Assembly: GCA_045403215.1 (NCBI GenBank)
Contig: JAXIOW010000128.1
Coordinates: 1-27,400, forward strand
Direction: 5' to 3'
From: NS-12 sp045403215
Lineage (GTDB): Bacteria; Nitrospirota; Nitrospiria; Nitrospirales; NS-4
DNA length: 27,400 nucleotides
This document shows, piece after piece, positions 17,435 to 24,371 of this stretch. The position numbers were made by a program, and so were the translations under genes. Under the pieces are notes generated by a model. It saw nothing but the letters and a program-made list of their open reading frames with translations, did no database searches and was not told the origin of the DNA. Numbering within the stretch: position 1 is the stretch's first letter; every line of letters begins with the position of its first letter.

Positions 17435-17584
17435 CTATTTCCGGAACAGGTAGAAGTAATCCAGCCCTTGGATATCCATCGCGAACCAATCCAAAAACGT
17501 GAAATAGGCCGTCGCCAAGATTAACGAGCCGATTGCAAACGCGATCTTCTTTCCCGTACTGATTTGACCAGCTTGCTCAGCCAT
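17435..17584 (-). CDS. Small single-helix membrane protein (49 aa) in the oxidase operon
   Basis: An ATG at 17582-17584 with a strong GGAGGGGG just upstream opens a 49-residue protein ending in TAG at 17435-17437. A short polar head with KK is followed by one membrane helix (about residues 13-33) and a tail DWFAMDIQGLDYFYLFRK rich in aromatics. It precedes the oxidase gene by 44 bases. Tiny single-helix subunits are normal parts of respiratory oxidases (CydX, CcoQ), so a structural role in this complex is likely. I see no residue motif that ties it to CydX itself. Confidence 0.8.
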   Translation of the reverse strand: MAEQAGQISTGKKIAFAIGSLILATAYFTFLDWFAMDIQGLDYFYLFRK

Positions 17585-17651
17585 TACCCCCTCCACTCAC
17601 CGAAATTTCCCAATAAATTAATTTGCCGCGCCGTCGTCCGGCCTCATGCGA

Positions 17652-17828
17652 TCAGCACGGACACTGAATCGCATTGAACCAATAGAAAAACCAAACACCG
17701 AAAGCGAATGTGAGATAAAATATGAACTTCCCCAGTCTGAGGAGGGAGAAATAGATTGTAAATTTGCCTAGACTGATCTTCCACTCCGGGTATTTTACAG
17801 GTTGAGTCTCAGCCGCGACATCTGCCAT
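17652..17828 (-). CDS. Small membrane protein (58 aa) with a C-terminal CPC, first gene of the oxidase operon
   Basis: An ATG at 17826-17828, with GAGG six bases upstream, opens a 58-residue protein ending in TGA at 17652-17654. A polar N-terminus is followed by an amphipathic stretch (ISLGKFTIYFSLLRLGKF) and a membrane helix very rich in Phe and Trp (about 35-51). The last residues are NAIQCPC. Two cysteines one residue apart at the very end could bind a metal or form a disulfide. It lies 67 bases before the 49-aa gene and is the first gene after the promoter region, so it probably belongs to the oxidase complex or its assembly. Confidence 0.78.
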   Translation of the reverse strand: MADVAAETQPVKYPEWKISLGKFTIYFSLLRLGKFIFYLTFAFGVWFFYWFNAIQCPC

Positions 17829-17852
17829 GGCAGCCCTCTTTATCCTCTAATA

Positions 17853-17858
17853 ATCATA
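17853..17858 (-). promoter_or_regulatory. Candidate -10 box for the first oxidase operon
   Basis: On the minus strand TATGAT matches five of six bases of the -10 consensus and lies 24 bases before the ATG of the 58-aa gene. No good -35 box is found at 16 to 18 bases (the best is TATCTG), so an activator or another sigma factor may be involved. Confidence 0.35.
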
Positions 17859-17900
17859 GTGGGTTGCACACAAACCAGATAGTTCTTAACTTCCAAGCCC

Positions 17901-17929
17901 TTGACAGCCATCAGGGATTATGCTACTCA
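17901..17929 (+). promoter_or_regulatory. Candidate plus-strand promoter for the 34-aa ORF
   Basis: A perfect -35 TTGACA (17901-17906) is followed after exactly 17 bases by TACTCA (17924-17929), preceded by the extended -10 bases TGC (17921-17923). The -10 hexamer is weak but the extended element compensates. The predicted start near 17936 is about 23 bases before the ATG at 17959. Confidence 0.4.
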
Positions 17930-17958
17930 AAATCCCGGTTTTAAAACGGACATCCCAG

Positions 17959-18063
17959 ATGGGCAAAGACCCGAGATTATTTGACATTATAGTTTTGGCC
18001 GGTATGGTTGTCAACATTATTCTCGCCGTCTTCCTGTTGATCTATTACTTCGATTTATTATAA
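17959..18063 (+). CDS. Putative 34-aa single-helix membrane peptide on the opposite strand
   Basis: The plus-strand frame from ATG 17959-17961 to TAA 18061-18063 encodes 34 residues: a short charged head MGKDPRLFD, then an almost unbroken hydrophobic helix rich in Ile, Val and Leu, then YYFDLL. The composition is that of a real membrane peptide, and a promoter-like sequence lies upstream. Against it, the ribosome site is weak (ACGGA). It ends two bases before the stop of the convergent SUMF1-like gene. It may be a small oxidase-associated subunit expressed separately. Confidence 0.5.
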   Translation: MGKDPRLFDIIVLAGMVVNIILAVFLLIYYFDLL

Positions 18064-18065
18064 AG

Positions 18066-18950
18066 TTAGCTCGTCTTATCACCCCTGTAGGTTAGGGCTT
18101 CTGACCCACTCTTGGCACAGCGAAATCCAATCGTCGTATCCCTGAAATCCGGGACCATTTTGAGACGGACCGTCAACCTCGTTTCCGGCCCAATCGTTCC
18201 CCAAGACGCCCCCCTGATAACTTTAAAGCTACCGGTCGGCGGGCCCTTGGGATTCGGCGAAGTGTCTCGATACGCGTCTTCCTGGTACCAGTCTGCCACC
18301 CACTCCATGACGTTCCCGGCCATGTCATAAACCCCGTATGGGCTTTGATCTAAAGGAAAGCTTGCGACGGGAGCCGGGAACTTAAACGGGTCTGGGTTGC
18401 CTGTGTTCGCCGCGCCTGTCTTGTCCTGGTTGCCCCAGGGCCACAAGAGACCGTTGGGTCCCCTGGCGGCTTTCTCCCATTCGGCTTCACTCGGGAGCCG
18501 CGCGCCCCGGTAGCGACAATAGGCGTCAGCATCCTCCCACGACCCATAGACGGCTGGTTGTGCAGGAGCGCTCAACTTGTCGAAGTGCTTTACGTAGCGG
18601 GAGATCGGCTTCCGATGGCCTGTCGTTGTAACAAAGGCCGTATAGGCGCCATAAGTCACCTCATAACGATCGATCCAGTAGGCATCGAGCAGGACCCGGC
18701 CCTCAGGCTTCTCATCGAATCCACCACCGTTGTAACCCCTCAGAAATTCACCGGCCGGTATGAAGACCATATCTTTCTTAATCGGCACGGCTGTGGCGGC
18801 AGTGTCCTGGGAAGGTTTTGCCTCACTGTCGGGATGGTCAACTTGGATGTTGCTAGGCTTGAGAACGTCGAGAATGATCCCGCCGATGGGGAAGCCGGCA
18901 AAAATCACCACGACCACAAAGAATGCCCATGTAAGTCGCTTGTCCAGCAT
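18066..18950 (-). CDS. Membrane-anchored SUMF1/FGE-like protein, copy 2 (last gene of the second oxidase operon)
   Basis: 294 aa from the ATG at 18948-18950. The frame extends upstream into the neighbouring gene without a better start. One N-terminal helix (about 7-26) anchors a periplasmic SUMF1-type domain starting at DMVFIPAGEFLRG. The domain has LPSEAEWEKAARG, WPWGN, YDMAGNVMEWVADWY and VIRGASW...GFRCAKSG. The two cysteines that do the chemistry in formylglycine-generating enzyme, expected between RGASW and GFRC, are missing, so sulfatase activation is unlikely. A binding or scaffold role is more plausible. The C-terminal tail is about ten residues longer than in copy 1 because of a 7-base insertion near the end. 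The Shine-Dalgarno is weak. Confidence 0.82.
   Translation of the reverse strand: MLDKRLTWAFFVVVVIFAGFPIGGIILDVLKPSNIQVDHPDSEAKPSQDTAATAVPIKKDMVFIPAGEFLRGYNGGGFDEKPEGRVLLDAYWIDRYEVTYGAYTAFVTTTGHRKPISRYVKHFDKLSAPAQPAVYGSWEDADAYCRYRGARLPSEAEWEKAARGPNGLLWPWGNQDKTGAANTGNPDPFKFPAPVASFPLDQSPYGVYDMAGNVMEWVADWYQEDAYRDTSPNPKGPPTGSFKVIRGASWGTIGPETRLTVRLKMVPDFRDTTIGFRCAKSGSEALTYRGDKTS
18109..18136. repeat. 28-base direct repeat, copy A (3' end of SUMF1-like copy 2)
   Basis: These 28 bases are identical to 18993-19020. They encode the GFRCAK end of the two neighbouring SUMF1-like genes. The rest of the two genes has diverged much more, so this patch suggests gene conversion or strong constraint after a tandem duplication. 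Confidence 0.85.
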
Positions 18951-18982
18951 GGATCTGAAAGAGCAAACTCCAACCTGTTTAG

Positions 18983-19870
18983 TTAGGGCCCGCTCTTGGC
19001 ACAGCGAAATCCAATCGTCGCATCGGTCCTCCAAAGCTTCGCCTGAAACCGCTTGGAGACCCGGGCACCGTTCGGGGACTCACGCCAAGACCCTCCCCTG
19101 ATCACCTTGTTCTGTCCTTCCGCCGGTCCCTTGGGATCGCGATAGGGACTCTTGGAGTAATACTTGTCATCGTAGGTGTCATGGACCCATTCCGCGACAT
19201 TGCCAGCCATGTCGTACAATCCGTAGGGACTCCGTCCCGCTTCGAATTTCCCCGGCGGAGCCAAGTACCTGTAACCGTCCTCTTCGCCTTCCAGGTTGGC
19301 ATGCATCGGCGCTAGCGTGTCGCCCCATGGATACTGGCGATTCCCTTCCCCCTTGGCCGCCTTTTCCCACTCGGCCTCCGTAGGGAGACGTTTGCCTGCC
19401 CACTGGCAATAGGCTACCGCGTCCGACCACGACATCCCCATTGTAGCCAATTCCGGTTTGAGTATCTTCGATATATCGTCATCAAAGACAGGGACAAAGG
19501 GCTTGCCTCGCTTGGTAGCCCTGACGAACCGGTCGTATTCAGCCTGCCTGACTTCATACTTGTCGATGTAAAAGGTGGCCAGGTAGGCCTGGTGTTCCGG
19601 TGCTTCGTCGTAGTCCCCATCATTGCTCCCCATCTTGAAAGGGCCTTCCGGGATCTCAACCATCTCGCGTCCGTCATCCCCCACGATCGTTTTGTAGAGA
19701 CTGAAATCCGCCGAAGGAGTCGGCACGGTCTGCTGGGGCGTGGATGGGGCCTGCGCCAGGAGTTCCTTGTTCTTCGCGGAGTGACGGGACATGGACATCA
19801 TGCTCACCACCATCAGAAAAAACGCCCCGAACGTGGCGACGATCCCGATCATTAGCCATTTATCTTTCAT
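18983..19870 (-). CDS. Membrane-anchored SUMF1/FGE-like protein, copy 1
   Basis: 295 aa from the ATG at 19868-19870, which overlaps the end of the preceding gene by 11 bases. A single N-terminal helix (about 5-25) is followed by a linker with PSTPQQTVPTPS and a SUMF1-type domain beginning GREMVEIPEGPFKMGS. Hallmarks are LPTEAEWEKAAKG, YPWGD, YDMAGNVAEWVHDTYDD and VIRGGSW...GFRCAKSGP. As in copy 2, the catalytic cysteine pair of formylglycine-generating enzyme is absent. The two tandem genes are paralogues. The domain should face the periplasm, where it could assist the oxidase or bind a ligand. The exact role is unknown. Confidence 0.83.
   Translation of the reverse strand: MKDKWLMIGIVATFGAFFLMVVSMMSMSRHSAKNKELLAQAPSTPQQTVPTPSADFSLYKTIVGDDGREMVEIPEGPFKMGSNDGDYDEAPEHQAYLATFYIDKYEVRQAEYDRFVRATKRGKPFVPVFDDDISKILKPELATMGMSWSDAVAYCQWAGKRLPTEAEWEKAAKGEGNRQYPWGDTLAPMHANLEGEEDGYRYLAPPGKFEAGRSPYGLYDMAGNVAEWVHDTYDDKYYSKSPYRDPKGPAEGQNKVIRGGSWRESPNGARVSKRFQAKLWRTDATIGFRCAKSGP
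18993..19020. repeat. 28-base direct repeat, copy B (3' end of SUMF1-like copy 1)
   Basis: Identical to 18109-18136. Here the coding frame ends GGG CCC TAA shortly after the repeat. In copy A the same CCCTAAC is shifted out of frame by a 7-base insertion, TCAGAAG. Confidence 0.85.
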
Positions 19871-20276
19871 CGAAGGTTCTCTCGTTCGGAAGGGGCGGTG
19901 CGTCCGCACGCGACTCTTTCGATTGCTTGCGCAGCTCCATGAGCATCCCCAGTTGCACTCCGAGAAAGCCCCCTATGGCGCCACCGGTAGCAGCGCCGAG
20001 AGGCACCACACCCATTCCGGAAATCAGCCAAGCAAGACCTCCTCCTAAAATGGCCCCGCACACAATGCTGACAAAGAACCGTCGTCCGCCCAGGAGCCCG
20101 ATCAGAATGCCGAACACGACGCCCACGGCGCTCGCAATCACCAAGCTCGCAGTCGTGCCCCAATAGTACCCGATCGCGGCCCCCACCACGCCGAACACCG
20201 TGGCGCCCAGCACCATGTCGAAGGTGACGCGGCCGTCCTCGCCGCAACAGCTTGCCATGCTGAGCATCGGATCCAT
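19860..20276 (-). CDS. Glycine-rich membrane protein (glycine-zipper type), unknown function
   Basis: 138 aa from the ATG at 20274-20276. An ATG three codons later has better ribosome-site spacing and is possible. After a short head with a CC pair (MASCCGED), the protein is almost entirely hydrophobic with many small residues. Runs such as GATVFGVVGAAIGYYWG, GVVFGILIGLLGG and GAATGGAIGGFLGVQLG resemble glycine-zipper helices that pack tightly or oligomerise in membranes. The C-terminus is charged and cytoplasm-like. It starts two bases after the DUF3047 gene ends and overlaps the next gene, so translation is coupled. I cannot assign a function. Confidence 0.7.
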   Translation of the reverse strand: MDPMLSMASCCGEDGRVTFDMVLGATVFGVVGAAIGYYWGTTASLVIASAVGVVFGILIGLLGGRRFFVSIVCGAILGGGLAWLISGMGVVPLGAATGGAIGGFLGVQLGMLMELRKQSKESRADAPPLPNERTFDER

Positions 20277-20278
20277 CC

Positions 20279-20920
20279 CTATTGTTTGGCGATCGTGATC
20301 CGGCCAAAATCCAGTTCGACCCCTGGCCCGGCCACGAGTGAGATCCCCCATGCCTTGGGAGCGGGTTCGTGATTGTGGATCTTCAAGAAGTCAGCATAGG
20401 CATTGACGCGCTCCTCGACCCACTGCCCGGTCGGCTGCGGTCCGGTCCGGACAATAATTTCGGAGCCACTGAACATCCCACCTTCTTTTAACGCACCCAC
20501 CGTTCCGCTCGGACTCCAGACGTACTTGGTGAACACAGGGATGAAAAGGAGGTCTGTGTCTAGCGAGATAAAGACGGCAGCAATTAATCCATTACCTTGG
20601 GGAGCCGCTTGGAGCCGCCAGCGCCAAGTCACGATGGGATATCCTCGGGAATCCCATGAGACGCGCTTTTTAATGCGCATCTGGTCGTCAATTCCCTTTG
20701 TTCTGAGGAACGTCTGATCTCCTTCTCGGTGGACGGCATAAGCCTTGCGTGTCGCAGCCTCGTTCCGGCTCGCCTGCCATCCAACGGGAAATCCATCCGG
20801 TTCCGCCTTGATAAAATCCTCGAGCACCTGGATGGTCGCCGACGGCCCTTGGCCGCTCGCCACGTCGCCGTTGAGAATGAACAAGGAGAGGACAATGAGG
20901 AAGATGCCGGTGAGCTGCAT
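20279..20920 (-). CDS. Secreted DUF3047 family protein
   Basis: 213 aa from the ATG at 20918-20920. A TTG seven codons earlier would overlap the oxidase gene. A signal peptide (about 1-23, MQLTGIFLIVLSLFILNGDVASG) is followed by a beta-rich domain that begins VLEDFIKAEPDGFPVGWQ and contains YPIVTWRWRLQAAPQGN. Both fit the DUF3047 pattern. The family is periplasmic and its activity is unknown, though the fold suggests a ligand- or carbohydrate-binding sandwich. It starts 7 bases after the stop of the second oxidase gene, so it belongs to that operon. Confidence 0.72.
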   Translation of the reverse strand: MQLTGIFLIVLSLFILNGDVASGQGPSATIQVLEDFIKAEPDGFPVGWQASRNEAATRKAYAVHREGDQTFLRTKGIDDQMRIKKRVSWDSRGYPIVTWRWRLQAAPQGNGLIAAVFISLDTDLLFIPVFTKYVWSPSGTVGALKEGGMFSGSEIIVRTGPQPTGQWVEERVNAYADFLKIHNHEPAPKAWGISLVAGPGVELDFGRITIAKQ

Positions 20921-20927
20921 CGATGGC

Positions 20928-22850
20928 TCACCCGTCCCCAAACAGCCCTTGCTTCGTCAGTGCGGGGCCGAACGCGCCCTCGCTGGACTGAACACGCCCA
21001 GCCCAGGCCCACTCCGTCGCCTCGGTCTGTCGGAGACCCCGCTGGCTCAGCCAGAACACGCCTAGGAGCAAGATCCAGAACAACGCCATGTTGAGCGTAA
21101 CCATGCCGGCCGCAAACCCGAATCCTGGGGTGAAGGCCCAGGGCGATCCATCACGCATGATCTCGTGGACATGCCATCCCAACCGTCCGGAGGATCGGAT
21201 AAAGCCCATGAGGCCCATGACCCAGGTGAACGCCATCCCTAGCAGAAAGAGCGTCACCTGACCACGGACCGGCATCTTGCCCCATGCAACCGGCCCGACA
21301 GAATGCGCATTTTTCACGATTGCCCGATTGACAAGCAGGCCGACGATCAACGCCGTAAGCATGCTCAGGGCTTGAGGCAGCGAAAGGCCCACGCGGACAT
21401 TCGCGGGCAGGTAGAATCCATAGACCGACACCCCAATGACGTTCGCAAATGCGCAGCAGAAGACCGTTCCGATAACAAGATCTCCGGTCCGCGCCCACGG
21501 CGCCGTGATGACCTTATTCGCCCGTTTATAGAAGATAAAGCTCAGCGCGGAAAGGAGGATCATCGAATTGATCGCGCCATTCTTGGCCGACATCACCCCG
21601 TAATTGCCTATCACCGGATGCTGTGAGCCCCCAATGTCCTTCGCTTCCTCCGAGGTCAGCACCAGCGTGTGGGGTGTGAACCACACCAAAAAGCTGATGA
21701 CGAGCCCATAGAGGATATACTTGATATAGCGGTGGTACCGCTCCGAGCCCGGCATGCGCGCCATCCCTTGCCAGAGGTAGTAATTCGCGCCGATGAACAA
21801 CGCGCCGACCGCGATCGCCTGGAGGACGAACATCCAGGTCAGCATCCCGCCCATCATCGTGACCCCCAACTGTTGGCGAAACTCGTACACCGACCGCATC
21901 AGCCAGTAACCGGCAAACGGCATGGGGAGGAGCGCCGCCATCGTGATGAACAGGAACACGTACCCCATCCAGTCATAGTAGCCTTTCTGGTCCTGGCTCT
22001 TCGCCGTGAGGAAACGGAAGGCCGAGTACCCCAGGACCACGGCCCCTCCGGTCATCATGTCGGCCAAAAACCGGTGCACGTTGAAAGGATTCCACAAGGC
22101 CGTGTGGAGCGTGTGCCAGGAATTGCCGAGGAAGCGGCCGGCCTGATCCACGCCGGCCGGCGACATCATGAAGGACACCCACGAATTCGCAAGGAAGAGC
22201 AGAAGGGTTCCGAAGACATTCGCCACCACCCCAATCGCGGCGTGCAGCCACTTGTGACCCCCTGCGCTCAGCCGATCCCACGAGTAGTAGTACAGATACA
22301 ACGCCCAACTCTCGGCCAGAAACACCAGGGCGTAGATGCCCATCATCGACTTGAAGACTCCGGCGATATAGCGGAAGAACGTGGGGTAGAACGTCAGCAG
22401 GGCGGTCACCAGGGTGACCCCCAGTAACGATGAGATGGAAAACGCGATCAGGCTGATGCGCAGGAAGTCGCGCGCAAGCCGGTCGTACCGGACGGCTGCG
22501 ACAGGGTCACGGGTCAGCAGTCCCATCACCTCGATGATGAGACAGAAGATCGGCAAGGCCAGCACAAACCCGCCGAAGTACGTGTGCTGTTGGGTCACCA
22601 CCCAAATGGCGAGCCGACTGTCCACGTTGCCATAGCGGGGATAGTCGGTTGCAGTGAGATGGGGAGCCGGGTCGCTCGCCGGCCTGCCCGGCGTGCCATA
22701 GTAGATATCCGTCTCCGGAAGAGCCTGCAGGGGCGGCTCGAGTTCGTAAGGCTCAGCGAGACTGCTGGAGGCACTGCCTTCCAGGGCTAGCGCCAGGTCT
22801 TCTCCAACGCTTCCGCTGAGCAGGAAGGATAGCAAGAAAAGTGCGCGCAT
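20928..22850 (-). CDS. Divergent cytochrome bd-like oxidase subunit I (second copy)
   Basis: 640 aa from the ATG at 22848-22850, one base after the preceding gene stops. A signal peptide or anchor (about 1-22) precedes a region closely similar to the first copy from YPRYGNVDSR onward. H89 (QQHTYFGG), E180 (FLAESWALYLYYYSWD), H259 (NPFNVHR) and M333 correspond to H106, E197, H276 and M350 of the first copy. The additional histidines H246, H249, H394 and H411 are also kept. The quinol-loop motif GRQPW is missing here too. No cytochrome c gene accompanies it. The N-terminal 70 residues and the C-terminal 45 residues differ fully from the first copy, so the partners are probably different. It could be an oxidase for other conditions or an enzyme with another substrate such as NO. 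Confidence 0.83.
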   Translation of the reverse strand: MRALFLLSFLLSGSVGEDLALALEGSASSSLAEPYELEPPLQALPETDIYYGTPGRPASDPAPHLTATDYPRYGNVDSRLAIWVVTQQHTYFGGFVLALPIFCLIIEVMGLLTRDPVAAVRYDRLARDFLRISLIAFSISSLLGVTLVTALLTFYPTFFRYIAGVFKSMMGIYALVFLAESWALYLYYYSWDRLSAGGHKWLHAAIGVVANVFGTLLLFLANSWVSFMMSPAGVDQAGRFLGNSWHTLHTALWNPFNVHRFLADMMTGGAVVLGYSAFRFLTAKSQDQKGYYDWMGYVFLFITMAALLPMPFAGYWLMRSVYEFRQQLGVTMMGGMLTWMFVLQAIAVGALFIGANYYLWQGMARMPGSERYHRYIKYILYGLVISFLVWFTPHTLVLTSEEAKDIGGSQHPVIGNYGVMSAKNGAINSMILLSALSFIFYKRANKVITAPWARTGDLVIGTVFCCAFANVIGVSVYGFYLPANVRVGLSLPQALSMLTALIVGLLVNRAIVKNAHSVGPVAWGKMPVRGQVTLFLLGMAFTWVMGLMGFIRSSGRLGWHVHEIMRDGSPWAFTPGFGFAAGMVTLNMALFWILLLGVFWLSQRGLRQTEATEWAWAGRVQSSEGAFGPALTKQGLFGDG

Positions 22851-22851
22851 A

Positions 22852-23868
22852 TCAGGCTTTCTTGGAGGCCAGGATGCTAGAGATAAAGGGGCATCGCAGC
22901 AAAGACGCCGGAATTGTAGCATGCAGCATCTCTTCCTGCCACCGAGAACGGCCCAAGTAATAACCGTACAGGCTCAGGATGCCGGCTGCGCATGCCGTGA
23001 CGAGGAGCCGGACCCAGACCGGCGGGTCGGGAACAGCCAACAGAAAGCTGATCGCCCCGTCTGCAATGAGATAATACGTCCATCCGAAGGCCATTCCCGG
23101 CCACAGGAAGAAGCGGAGCAGTTCTCGCCACGAGTATCGCGTGAGCCCTTCCCACGCCCTCAACGACGGGTGGAGCCCTTGCACGAAGGCCAGCGTGCAG
23201 GCCGCACCGGCCAGCACGCCGATGACGAGCAACTGTCCAAGGTCCGTCGTCGCAGCAGGCATCACCATGGTCAGCGCGAGATATACAAGGCCGACTATCA
23301 CGGTCATGACGCCAACCCGCATCGCCCAGAGATCCACACGGCCGGTGACCAGCGCCCACAGCGCCTTGCCGTCCGGAAAAATGACGAAGGGTCGGCCTTG
23401 CTGCTGCAACAAGCGTATGTGCCCGATCTCGAACGCATCACGCGCAACCGACGTCGAAGCAATGATCAACGCCATCAGAGCCGGCCCATCAGGATGATCG
23501 AGATAGCTATACGTCGCGACCTTGAGGAGGGCGAGGACCATCAACGAGAGCTGGACCGCATACAGAAACCCGATGCGGATGATGATCCAGGCCAGCATGC
23601 GCGGGTCCACTTCACGGAGCAGTTCCACGGCCCGCCGTTCCCTGCCGTAGGCATAAGCGACCAGGGCTACCACGCCGGAATAGAGGCCGCTCGCCAGCAA
23701 CAGCGCGAGGATATCGTCATGCCAGGCCATGACCTTGAGGCCCCGGTAGAGGGCAAAGGCGATGAGCCCCGGAAACAGCATGAGGATTCGTTTGCGCCTC
23801 CGGAACTCCTCTTCCGTGACGGCCACGGTCAGGGCTGGCACCACTCGCATCGTCATTCGGTGCAACAT
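22852..23868 (-). CDS. Polytopic membrane protein of unknown function
   Basis: 338 aa from the ATG at 23866-23868. Methionines 5 and 7 are alternative starts. It has about eight membrane helices and a conserved-looking charged loop RPFVIFPDGKALWALVTGRVDL in the middle. I do not recognise a family. There are no CxxCH motifs and no obvious haem-ligand pattern. It lies 8 bases after the PCP-reductase-domain gene and one base before the second oxidase gene, so it is made together with them. It may be a membrane partner or assembly factor of that oxidase. Confidence 0.75.
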   Translation of the reverse strand: MLHRMTMRVVPALTVAVTEEEFRRRKRILMLFPGLIAFALYRGLKVMAWHDDILALLLASGLYSGVVALVAYAYGRERRAVELLREVDPRMLAWIIIRIGFLYAVQLSLMVLALLKVATYSYLDHPDGPALMALIIASTSVARDAFEIGHIRLLQQQGRPFVIFPDGKALWALVTGRVDLWAMRVGVMTVIVGLVYLALTMVMPAATTDLGQLLVIGVLAGAACTLAFVQGLHPSLRAWEGLTRYSWRELLRFFLWPGMAFGWTYYLIADGAISFLLAVPDPPVWVRLLVTACAAGILSLYGYYLGRSRWQEEMLHATIPASLLRCPFISSILASKKA

Positions 23869-23876
23869 GGCCCCGC

Positions 23877-24359
23877 CTACGGTCTTCCCCTCATCCCCAG
23901 GAACTTGGCCTTCGCTTCATCCATCAACGCTTCCGTGACCTCCGGCAGTCCCTGTTCGAGCGCCATCCGCTCGATCTCCACTTTGGCCATGGACCGGATC
24001 GGCGCCGGGATGTTGGCCAGCCGGTCCTTCGCCGCCGGCGCCCAGGTCACCTTCCCCCGGTTGCGGGCCTCGTGAAACACCGCCACCGTAATGACGCGAC
24101 ACCCTGCCTGCGCCGCGTAGGACTCCACTTCCTCACGCACCAAGGGTTCGATGTATGGAGGCAGCCGTTCCAACTCGTGGCGAGCCTCGTTGGACCATAA
24201 TCTGTGCTCCACCAGCGGCGTGATTTCCTCCAAGCGGCCCGTCGCCGTCACCCAGTTCGCACAGGCCGTGCAGCCGAGGCGGAGGCGGTAGCTGAGCGGT
24301 GACTCCTCCTCCACCGCCTTGGCTACGAACAAAGCCCCGCAACAGCATCGTGCCTGCAT
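23877..24359 (-). CDS. Protein with two PCP-reductase-type domains and cysteine pairs
   Basis: 160 aa. Cysteines at 5, 6, 7, 30 and 33 (CCCGA ... CTAC) look like a small metal-binding knuckle. Two copies of the short helical PCP_red domain follow, at about 55-98 (WSNEARHELERLPPYIEP) and 106-153 (WAPAAKDRLANIPAPIRS). Both have the W..eA...L..iP pattern and the later helix ending in the V.T motif. This domain forms the C-terminal end of BchB/ChlB, the light-independent protochlorophyllide reductase, but also occurs alone in non-photosynthetic bacteria. Here it is without the reductase core. Its start is 12 bases after the DUF420 gene. A role in tetrapyrrole handling is possible but unproven. 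Confidence 0.75.
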   Translation of the reverse strand: MQARCCCGALFVAKAVEEESPLSYRLRLGCTACANWVTATGRLEEITPLVEHRLWSNEARHELERLPPYIEPLVREEVESYAAQAGCRVITVAVFHEARNRGKVTWAPAAKDRLANIPAPIRSMAKVEIERMALEQGLPEVTEALMDEAKAKFLGMRGRP

Positions 24360-24371
24360 GGAGTAACCGAC

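Noticed and set aside
18066..19870. Assignment of the SUMF1-like genes as active formylglycine-generating enzymes
   Set aside because: The catalytic cysteine pair is missing in both copies and no sulfatase gene is present in the window.
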